A stretch of 64,000 bases of DNA, from NCBI GenBank assembly GCA_016801885.1, contig JAFBJY010001397.1, positions 156,432-220,431 of the forward strand, in the 5' to 3' direction. The notes beneath the pieces were generated by a model. It was not told the DNA's origin. It did not search any database and saw only the letters and a list, made by a program, of their open reading frames with translations. Shown piece by piece: positions 56,151 through 64,000 of the stretch; position 1 is the first letter of the stretch, and every line of letters starts with the position of its first letter. Position numbers and translations under genes: made by a program. The stretch comes from Toxotes chatareus (Eukaryota; Chordata; Actinopteri; Toxotidae).

Positions 56151-56905
56151 GACCCAAATGCAGAGACCCCGGCAATCTGATTAATGAGCATATTTTAAAA
56201 ACAAAAGTCACTGTCTTATAGAGTCTGTTCAGCCAGGAAACAAAACTCAGAGAAAAACAAAAGTGTCCACGTAGGGAAAATTCAAAAACATAAACTTAAG
56301 GCAACTAAGACGTCTTACTGAAACCAAAACAGCAAAAGAGGTGAATCCAAAGAAACATGAGGAACTGAACACAGGGGAGTGAACACAGGAGCAAACTCAG
56401 GAGCAGCATCCACCAGCTTGTGTATGATCATCCTGCATTCACTGTTTGGAGACTCCTGGATGTTCGTCATGGGGACAAGGGCCTTCAGCACCTCGTGGAT
56501 CCTCATGGTCCAACAGAGCGGTCCTGGATACCCCACACTCACAACCTGGATGCTAAGATGGTTAGAGACTTTCACTGTGCTCATCCTGACAGGCCTGCTG
56601 GGTCGCTTAACTTACCTTGTTCATTTTTTGGATTATGTATCTGTGATTTTTCACCTGTGCTGCAGCCTCACCACGCTCTGTGTCCTTCCTGCGCGTCTGG
56701 TCACCTGGAGGATTTCCACCACACTCATCCTTCCCTGCCTCTCTGCAGCACAGGCCCAGGCCCAACCTGACTCCTGTGATCCTGCCTCTGCCTGCCCTGC
56801 TCTGACTAAAGACTCTGGTTCACATCAGTCCTGGCTTCAATAAAACTATGTTAATCTTACTTCAACCTCTGTGTCCATAGTCCTGCATGTGGATCCTGAA
56901 TTAAC
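56151..56905. repeat. LTR-like fragments
   Basis: On the plus strand, CTGGCTTCAATAAAACTATG, CCTCTGTGTCCATAGTCCTG and CATGTGGATCC resemble the R-U5 end of fish LTRs. On the minus strand, the start region (GGTCTCTGCATTTGGGTCAT) resembles the end of another. No paired LTR or target duplication was found. The 154-codon frame at 56,379-56,843 has no recognised domain. Confidence 0.35.
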
Positions 56906-57700
56906 AGTCTGTTTATAACACATTCAACCACAATGTCAGACTGAGGGCCAAATATTCTTTGTAGGTTTTGTCAAGTTTGGATGTTGGTGAACACCTAAGG
57001 GTTTAGGATGTAGAGCGTGGTAGAGAAAGAAGCAGCATCAGACAAGCAGAGGGTTTTTCTTCTTTAAATGTGTCATTAGCAAAATATACAAACTCACAAT
57101 TTCACAGAAAGGTGCTGAATGTTAGCCACAAACAGTTTTCCTGATGAAGCCAGTCTCAGCAGCAGAGGACTCCATCCTGACCTCCCTCTAGCCCCAAAAA
57201 TTCAAACAAAAATACACAGTATTTAAAAAAAAATGTATTCACCTTTACTCTGTCAACCAAACTTAAACTTCCCACCTAATCACTCCCCCCTCTCTGCCCG
57301 CAACACTTGGTACAACCTAACAGGGTAACTGGCATCTGCTGGAGTCCTGTGGCTGCATCCTCATGTGTACACTCCATGAAAACAAACACGCCCCCCCAGA
57401 AGCTGACCTGAAAGAGGAAGAGGTTTGAAGGTTTCCAAAGTAAAAGTAAAAGCACTGCTAATGTTTGTGTGTGTGTTTCCACTGAGTGAGGGGGATGTTT
57501 TCCAGATCCCCCAGTTTTCAATGAGCGACAGTTTAAAATGGTTCATAAGAAAGTGCTGCTTTTCAAGATAGATGCAAGTAAATTATATTTTACAACTAAG
57601 TTTGATTTTAATGTTGACATTATATTTAATGTTATACTTTAAGTGGTCTTACATTAACAGCTGATTTTTGTAATTCTAAACCCAGTCGTTTGTTTTTAAA
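56906..57700. other. Unassigned DNA
   Basis: No recognised gene, RNA or repeat boundary. Confidence 0.4.
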
Positions 57701-57712
57701 GGTAAATCCAAA

Positions 57713-58400
57713 TTGTTAGAGGTCACTACATCCTTTCTCTGCTCAGATCAGACAGGCTCTGTCCCTCATCCATTGTGCCTCCTCTGTGTCTCCTCCCCTG
57801 ATCTGTCTCGTTTGTCCCTGTTTGGTGCTCTCCACCCGTTTGTGTGTCTTGTGTGTGTGTGTGTGTGTTCAGGCCTGAGTGTGGTGACCTGGATTCTCTT
57901 CCCACCAACTCACCTACACACCTGACTGTCATCACGTCATCAACCCACCTCCAGACTGTTCTGATCAGCCCCTTGGTGGCTGTCTTGAACTCTTTGGACT
58001 GCTTTGGACTTTGGTTGAACATTGTTTGGACTCTTTGTCATGATCAGACCTGTAGCAGCTCCTTTTGTTCTGTTTCTGGATTATTGAGGACTCAATAATG
58101 TTCAGTATTTCCTGTTTTACTTTGAAGTCCTGCCCCTTGTGTATCCCAGTTTGCTTCCTGTCTTTCTTTCCCACCTTTGTTGATTGTCTGCCATTGTCAG
58201 TGTATTTAAGTCTCCTTGCTTCCTCTGTCTCTTTGTCAGTTAGTCAGTTGTCTTGTCTGAGTCTGTCCCAGTATTTGTTCTCTGTGTGGCTCCTGGTTCC
58301 TGTGTGGACACTGAGTTTTTCTGACTTTGTTTCCTGGTCTCACAGACTTTATACCAGTCATTTCTTTGTTATTAAAGCTGCTGTCTGATATTTCCTGCTA
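57713..58400 (+). repeat. Solo-LTR-like repeat
   Basis: Pyrimidine-rich sequence with the AGGCCTGAGTGTGG block shared with 1,552. It has CCATTGTCAGTGTATTTAAG (TATA-like) near 58,191 and a CTTTGTTATTAAAGCTGCTG polyadenylation-like end at 58,366. Overall organisation resembles a fish LTR, but ends and target duplication are not defined. Confidence 0.4.
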
Positions 58401-59402
58401 GGGGAGGACAAGATGGCCGACAATAAAAATGGTCCCTGTGAGACTAAGAGTTAATTAATCTAATTAGAGTCATTTGTCCACTTCCTCCCAGATACTTTCC
58501 CAGTCATTGGTTGCTATGGTTACTAGACCCCTGAACCAGAATGTAAATACACCTAGAAACCAGTGTATATGCCCAGCAGACAACAGGGTATAGGACAGAA
58601 CTTGTCATCAATAATATCCTGATAGTTGGAAAAATTTAATTCCTATATTTTTTTATTTTCACCATGAGCATCACAAGGCTTCAGTAAAGACACAGATGTA
58701 TTTTATAGGTCCCTACTGTTTATGTCACTACTGTCACAGTTTAAATACTCCCATCATCTCTGTTCATGACGAGAAGTTCAGAGCTCACTTTAGCATGTGT
58801 CTATGGGAGTTGAAATCAGTTGTGATTAAGAAGTTGAAAGAAGCTTTTTGGGAAAATTTTGCTTTTGTTTTGATGTCAGACAGAGTGTGGGTGATGTCAG
58901 TCACTCCAGCTCTGAACATTTCATACAATACACACCCATTATAAAATCTGAGACAGTGAAAAAAAGAAAAAGAAAAAATCTAAAACTTAAACTGTGATTT
59001 CTTAAAAACCATAAAAGGTACAAAAATACTGAAATATTGATATACTGATTTAACTCTAATATGAAGTCTTGTGACTTATTTCAGGTTTCAACCATGTTTT
59101 TATGTGTGTATATATATATATATATATAAAACGTATATAAACGTGTATAACGAAGCAATATGGTTGTCAAACTGTACTTTTTGATGTTTGCCTGGTTTTT
59201 CTCAAAGCTGCAGGAAGCTGGAATCTGTACAGAAGAAGTGGAATAAGCAGACTAAGACGAAAATAATATGGTGAAAAATAATATATGTCTTGTGTACTTT
59301 GTACAGCAGGCACATAATGATGCCTCAACTTATCGCATAATTCTGAACCTCCAAGATCTGTAAGACAGAAAAAATAATGTGGAAATTAGCTGCAATTCTC
59401 CA
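58401..59402. other. Unassigned DNA
   Basis: A (TA)n run near 59,110-59,127 and AT-rich sequence. No gene recognised. Confidence 0.4.
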
Positions 59403-59876
59403 TCACACCACATGACGGAGCTGATTAATCTGATTTATCACTTTGGGTTCAGCATCTGTGAATGAATAAAAGGCCAAATAAAGTCCAGGTGGAGGGTGGA
59501 GGAGTCTCAGTGTGTCTGCAGAGACTGTGTAGAAGGACAGAGCAGCAGCAGAGCAGTCCAGATACACTGATGATTCTCTTTCAGATCCAGAGGAACACAC
59601 AGGGATGATGGTGGACTTGACAGTGGAGCTGTTCTCAGAGCAGTTCAGACTGCAGCACTGAGAGTCTTCTCCACTTCTTCTGGTTCCTCTGTCAGTCACT
59701 GCTGGATGAAGCTCTCCTCTCCACTCTACCTCCCAGTAACATGGACCAATCAGAGCCTCTCTATACACAAGCTGCTGCTGCTTCAACCTCTCTGGATCAT
59801 CAGGACACTGCTCGTCCTCTGTCAACACACACACTGTCCTCTTCACTCTCTCCTTTAGAAAGATCAGTACCTCCAG
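59403..59876 (-). pseudogene. NLR-family B30.2 (PRY-SPRY) exon, diverged
   Basis: The exon starts after a good acceptor (CTTCTCTCAACAG, boundary at 59,876/59,877) and runs to TGA at 59,403. It begins with a PRY-like piece (VKRTVCVLTEDEQCPDDPER), followed by SPRY motifs GPCYWEVEWRGE and VTDRGTRRSGEDSQCCSLNC, then VYLDCSAAALSFYTVSADTL. The usual LYPGFGF-type end is missing; here the frame reads LYLAFYSF and a short unrelated tail. In fish NLR-C proteins this domain follows the LRRs and probably contributes to ligand binding. Because the adjacent LRR exon is deleted, I treat it as a remnant. A TRIM- or butyrophilin-type owner is less likely given that neighbour. Confidence 0.75.
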
Positions 59877-59899
59877 CTGTTGAGAGAAGACAGACAACA

Positions 59900-60885
59900 G
59901 AGGTGATAAATCAGTGTTTACAGAGACTCACTTCATCAGCTGTCAGTCACTAATGCAGCACATCCAGTATAAAGAGCAGCGGGAACTTCAGTCCTGTTCA
60001 GAGCAGAAGTGGAGCAGCTGTGTAGTGTAGCAGCTTCCTCTCAGCTCTCATGTTAACGTATTGGAGTGAAGACACTGAGCTGGAAGTTCACACACCTGCA
60101 GAGACTTTTAGCATCAAGTCTGTTTACTCTGAACATTTCACTCAAGTCCACAGTGGAAATAAACTGCTGAGTCATGAAGCTTCATTACTGCACAAACTGC
60201 TGTTACATGTCAACTCATGTTCCATTTAAAGAAAGAGTCTCTGTGGGTTGATGAACATCTGATCTGCTTCTGAAATATCAGCTGACAAATAAACTTGGAG
60301 GCTGTCACTGAAAGTATCTGACAGATGGACAGATGTGACCACTGGACTTCAGCAGAGGTTCTGCTCTGCATCAGACCACATGCTTCCAAAATGTCATGAT
60401 GCTTCTCTGAAATCAGAGCCAGTGATTTGCAGCTGCAGTCAGACTGATCTCAGAGCTGTGACAAAGATCAAACCCATCAATTCTTTAGTGTTGAAATGAG
60501 AGAACAAACAGTTTCAGATCAGATTTGATGCTACGACACTTTGATGAATGAGGACCACTGTCTCTACACATCTTGTGAGGCTGTCAGCTGTAATCCAGCT
60601 CTACTTCCTGTGGACATGAACACAACAACAACAGTCGTCTTCACATCACCTCAAACACACAATCACAATCAGGCTTGTGGCTGATCTGATTGGCTGACTG
60701 CTTTCTGTCTCTCTGTTTTTCTGTCCAATCCTGAAGCCTGTCTCCATTCTCCTCTCACAGCTTCAATGAGGAAAGCCGCCACTGAGAAGGTTGGAGGTTT
60801 ACAGGAGACACTGGATCTTTGCTTTGATATGAACTGTGTTTAGGACAATACTGATGAAAGCAGCATGGACAGACTCCAACCCTCT
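59900..60885 (-). other. Intron-like DNA between the B30.2 and LRR exons
   Basis: No coding block recognised. Presumed introns of the NLR remnant. Confidence 0.45.
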
Positions 60886-60891
60886 ACTGAC

Positions 60892-60993
60892 CTCAGAGTC
60901 TGCAGGTCCAGGTGTCTCAGATGGGAGGGGTTGGACTTCAGAGCTGAGGCCAGAGAAGCACAGCTGATCTCTGACAAACTGCAGGAACTCAAT
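60892..60993 (-). pseudogene. NLR LRR exon with internal deletion
   Basis: Acceptor TTCTTTATTCAG precedes codons LSSCSLSEISCASLASALKS followed by SHLRHLDL, a ribonuclease-inhibitor-type leucine-rich repeat as in NLRC3-like fish genes. It then jumps to QTLR and a GAG|GTCAGT donor at 60,891/60,892. The exon is 102 bp; such exons are usually about 170 bp, so the second half-repeat appears deleted. Same strand and correct order with the B30.2 exon downstream. Confidence 0.7.
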
Positions 60994-61109
60994 CTGAATA
61001 AAGAATAAATCACGTGGATAAAAATCATTTCTAATCCAATCAGATAAAAAAAAATGTTCAAGATGGTTAAAGATGTTTTGTTTTGTTTTGTTTCGTTTTG
61101 TTTTACTTT

Positions 61110-61505
61110 AACACCCAGCTCACTTTCACCAGAGAAGAGCTCTTAAACATCAGAGAAACAACTCCAGTGGATTTATTTCCCACTTTTCTGGTGCAATCGG
61201 CAGGAATATTGGACATTCTGATCAAAGGTACCCTCACCTTTGCTCAGGCAGTGAAGCGCCGGAGGAGAGGTTAACGCGACGGTGCGCTGCGTGCGCAGAC
61301 GCGGGCCCCGCACTGCGCCCCGGGAATATTTCTGTCCAACGTGCACTCAGTGTGCAACAAACTGGAAGAACTTCAGCTGCTAGTGAGTAAAAACAGAGAC
61401 TTTTCAGCATCTTCGGTTTTGTGCTTCACAGAGACATGGTTGTGTGGACTGATACCGCGCTGCAGTTGGCAGGCTTCCAACTCGACAGAGCGGGTCGCGA
61501 CACAG
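61110..61505 (+). pseudogene. Non-LTR retrotransposon 5' ORF2 fragment (endonuclease start)
   Basis: Frames read FTREELLNIRETTP and AQAVKRRRRG, then a stop and frameshift near 61,273. After it come LSNVHSVCNKLEELQLL and LCFTETWLCG (APE endonuclease Glu motif), ending at ATQD. It belongs to the same type of fish LINE as 37,430-38,056 but covers its 5' end. It breaks off just before the integrase-core frame. Confidence 0.65.
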
Positions 61506-61531
61506 GACTATTAAGATAACCAGTGACTACA

Positions 61532-62251
61532 ATGTCAAATGTGGATGACTTAATCAGACTGTACTTCAGACTTTCTTTCAGCAACAAAGAAATACTTGCA
61601 ATTTTGGCACACAACAATCATACTATTATATGTGTTCGTACTTTAAAACGAATTTGTAAAAGACTTGGTCTATTCAGAAGGAAGAACCAGTCAGACTTGG
61701 AAGAAGTCCTGGCTTTTGTCCAACATGAGATAATGACAAATGGACAGATGCAGGGTTATCGGTGGCTACATCTTCGCGCAGTTCAACAGGGATTAGTTGT
61801 CTCGCAATATACCAAAAGGCAAATCATCAGACTGGTTGATCCACAGGGTGTGGAATTAAGAAGAGCACGACGCTTGAGAAGACGTCAGTACAGCTGCAGA
61901 GGGCCAAATGCACTTTGGCACATGGATGGCTACAACAAACTAAAACTCTATGGCATCGCCATCAATGGTTGTATAGATGGTTTTAGCCGCTATGTCTTGT
62001 GGATGGAGGCATATACCACGAACAGTGATCCGAAAGTGGTTGCAAATTACTTCATGAAAACGGTTTCATTTATTGGTGGATGTCCAGAGAGGATACGCGC
62101 AGACAGAGGCACAGAAAATGGTTGTGTAGAAGAAATGCAGATGTTTTTGCGAAGAAACCACACTGACAGTTATTTCTATGTCCTGTTAGTGCTCTATTGC
62201 ATATGGAAATATTTCTGTGTAACAGGCAATGTATGTATGGCAGTTTTATAA
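61532..62251 (+). CDS. Integrase-core (DDE-type) protein, C-terminally truncated
   Basis: 239 codons from ATG 61,532; upstream GTG at 61,523 is in frame. The N-terminus looks like a helix-turn-helix region (NKEILAILAHNN, RTLKRICKRLGLF). The core has PNALWHMDGYNKLKLYGIAI (first Asp), NGCIDGFSRYVLWMEAY, and RIRADRGTENGCVEEMQMFL (second Asp). The third catalytic residue, expected downstream in an NQRIE-type motif, is absent because the frame diverges after TDSYF. It resembles a family of eukaryotic integrase-core proteins that I recall from fish and cnidarians, probably transposase-derived. The superfamily name is uncertain. Confidence 0.65.
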   Translation: MSNVDDLIRLYFRLSFSNKEILAILAHNNHTIICVRTLKRICKRLGLFRRKNQSDLEEVLAFVQHEIMTNGQMQGYRWLHLRAVQQGLVVSQYTKRQIIRLVDPQGVELRRARRLRRRQYSCRGPNALWHMDGYNKLKLYGIAINGCIDGFSRYVLWMEAYTTNSDPKVVANYFMKTVSFIGGCPERIRADRGTENGCVEEMQMFLRRNHTDSYFYVLLVLYCIWKYFCVTGNVCMAVL

Positions 62252-63140
62252 GCCATTTGTTCCACTGTAAATGCATCCTGAATTCAAGCAAATTAAATGC
62301 CAGCTATTATTTTTGTCCTGTCATTTTGTCAGAATATTGCTGTATTCCGGTTTCAATATCCAGTGTCTAGTTTACAGTGTAGTGTGAACTTATGTAATGA
62401 TTTTTCAATTGTTTTCTATTCCAGCTGACTCTCTCACATTTGTGATCAGTATGAATAACTATGAAATGGATTTTAATCATCACTTTTATTCATATGTGTA
62501 GAGAGCTTATTTTATATGAAAATTAAGACCAAAACACATACGGTATGTGGTGTAACAGGTAGATCAACTTTTAAAACTGTTAAACACGTTTTGAGCATGT
62601 AAAAATAGAAAAAGTTCTGAAGAGTTCAAATAATTCAATACTATAAATCTAAATTCTCAGCTGAAAGCAGTGCACAAAAAAAGAATTCTACATAATAAGT
62701 GAGGCACACAGTTTCAACTTTGGTGGTTGAAAAAAGGTTAGATATGTTTAGATGATCTCATACAGTCTCTCTATCACATGTTCTGCATCTGATGACCAAC
62801 AATTAACAGGTAACAGGCTCTGACTAAACAATAACAGCCATATTTCACAATAGTGGTCAATCTACTTGGACTGCAGGAACACAGTCAGCCAATGAACAAT
62901 GCAGCATTAAAAAAAAACTATGTGCATTATTTTTATACTGTACCAATGTTCAATCCTGGAGTATCTGTAGAACAAAACCGGCAACACAGATGAAGTATTT
63001 TCTCTCTAAATGTTAAAGAACATGTTGAAGTACTGTATAGAAATCCCAAATTATTCATGTTTCCTTGTAGGTCTGCATGTGCTAGTCTGCTGAATACTTC
63101 AAACATAGTAGATTATTGCAGTATTGCTTGCTGTGGGAAT
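62252..63140. other. AT-rich stretch between two convergent gene fragments
   Basis: No coding block or TE end recognised. It could be 3' UTR or intron of the integrase-core gene. Confidence 0.4.
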
Positions 63141-63400
63141 CTAAACTATGTCCATCACCCAGACATTGCTTTCAAGAACTGCATTAAATTCTGTACGGAA
63201 ATCTGGGAAGTTCTCATAGTTGTCAGCTATTTGCAGAACCTTCCCACACGTGTGCCCAACTGGTCTTCGTGTGAATTTGTCATTTCCTGAAATTCCACAA
63301 GGATACTGTCTGTTACCAAAAGATCAGATCCAGTGCAGAAACGCAAACATTTCTGAAGTTTGCTTTCATCTAGCTCTCTGATGAATCTTTTCAAATGAGT
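63141..63400 (-). pseudogene. HECT-like ubiquitin ligase C-terminus, frameshifted
   Basis: Minus strand: FIRELDESKLQKCLRFCTGS and LLVTDSILVEFQEM (63,300-63,386) in one frame, then, after a 1-nt shift near 63,257, GHTCGKVLQIADNYENFPDF and NVWVMDIV with TAG at 63,141-63,143. The HTC motif with its Cys is where HECT ligases carry the thioester Cys. The text resembles the G2E3-like HECT proteins that are multicopy in fish. Only the C-lobe is present. The start would lie beyond 63,400, where a different sequence begins. Confidence 0.55.
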
Positions 63401-63408
63401 TTGTAACG

Positions 63409-64000
63409 AAGGACTTCGTTACCGTTGACTGTCGGGTTACGGTTTTGTAAATATTATTGTAAATATTGTGCACGGTGGGTTTTGGATATTGTTTATAAAT
63501 AACTAGACAATCTATAGTAATGGCGAAAGGCACTTTTATTAGATATTTGGCAAATAACATTCGAACATGAAAGTTTCACGCGATAACGGCAATATTGGTT
63601 GCGTAATATAGTTATCATATGTGAGGAGTCGGCCTCGGTCGGATGCCGGGGTGGCCGCTCGGCTCCGTCTGTAATGAGAGGAGGTCGGATAGACTCCGTG
63701 GATAGCGGACGGTCCAGAATTGACGGACACCGGCAAAAGTGATGAAACTTATTTTGGTATTTATGAGAAGAATGGTGAAAACAGTGAAAGTGCCTAACAG
63801 AATTCTTTATGTTATTGTTAACACTCACCTTCTGTCTGTTTTGCGTTCACCTGGGGTGCGTCATGGAAAAGAGTCCCCTGGGTAACGGACGGGGTTAATA
63901 ATGTTCCGGGTGCAGCCAAGTGGCAGGGCAAGACAGGGGGGGGGTACGAAAAACTGTCTTATATATATCATTATTGTAAATATGTTTATGGTGTTTGGTT
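63409..64000 (+). other. Possible 5' end of an LTR element running out of the window
   Basis: Begins TGTAACGAAGGACTTCGTTA. Within it GTAACGAAG and CTTCGTTAC form a perfect 9-bp inverted repeat with a 2-nt loop at 63,410-63,429. Base composition shifts (GC-rich islands around 63,630-63,720 and 63,850-63,950). TG start plus abrupt junction with the HECT fragment suggests an LTR, but its other end is not in the window. Confidence 0.3.

Noticed and set aside
56379..56843. 154-codon plus-strand frame and its overlapping 116-codon frame
   Set aside because: No domain, lies in LTR-like sequence, both frames open by composition.

Overview
The window looks like teleost fish nuclear DNA. It has an L2 LINE with an ATTGA-repeat tail, spliceosomal snRNA and 5S genes, remnants of a fish NLR (LRR exon plus B30.2 exon), tRNA-derived SINEs, hAT and Tc1-type short elements, and long CA/GT and TAA microsatellites. 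I see no intact conventional host gene. Almost every long open frame belongs to a transposable element (TE), a dead copy of one, or a tandem repeat.

Layout. 1-5,000: unassigned DNA, tandemly duplicated LINE debris, and one copy (about 3,950-4,544) of a module that recurs later. 5,024-12,638: a complete but dead Ty3/gypsy-type LTR retrotransposon with both LTRs, primer site, purine tract and a 4-bp target duplication. 12,639-19,800: more module copies, LINE and SINE debris, and an open frame (17,560-18,114) for a small membrane/coiled-coil protein in a TE-like setting. 20,117-22,597: a co-oriented cluster of a deleted 5S rRNA copy, a U2, a U5 and a U1 snRNA. 23,900-24,988: a 5'-truncated L2 on the minus strand.

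The dominant architecture lies between about 25,310 and 55,395. It is a very large inverted duplication with a spacer at about 44,890-47,280. The arms are interrupted by insertions present on one side only. On the left these are (i) about 9 kb containing a TIR-bounded element (26,300-34,278) that holds a broken SAMD3-like gene split by an L2 LINE (28,180-32,136), and (ii) a solo-LTR-like element (39,214-43,544) whose internal 13-bp minisatellite was hit by a hAT element (39,948-43,230), which itself contains another fish repeat (40,431-42,140). On the right they are a 694-bp foldback element (51,284-51,977) and an unexplained stretch of about 1.3 kb. The opposite arm gives the empty site for several insertions, so their order can be read directly.

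55,396-64,000: LTR-like fragments, a decayed NLR 3' end on the minus strand (B30.2 exon 59,403-59,876; LRR exon 60,892-60,993), a LINE endonuclease fragment, an integrase-core (DDE-type) open frame (61,532-62,251) that ends before its last catalytic residue, and, downstream on the opposite strand, a frameshifted HECT-like C-terminus (63,141-63,400). The last 600 bases may be the start of another LTR.

There is no operon logic. The features are linked by insertion, duplication and decay. The most novel-looking items are the giant inverted duplication with its datable nested insertions, the snRNA/5S cluster, the TIR element carrying a SAMD3-like gene, and the adjacent integrase-core and HECT-like genes.
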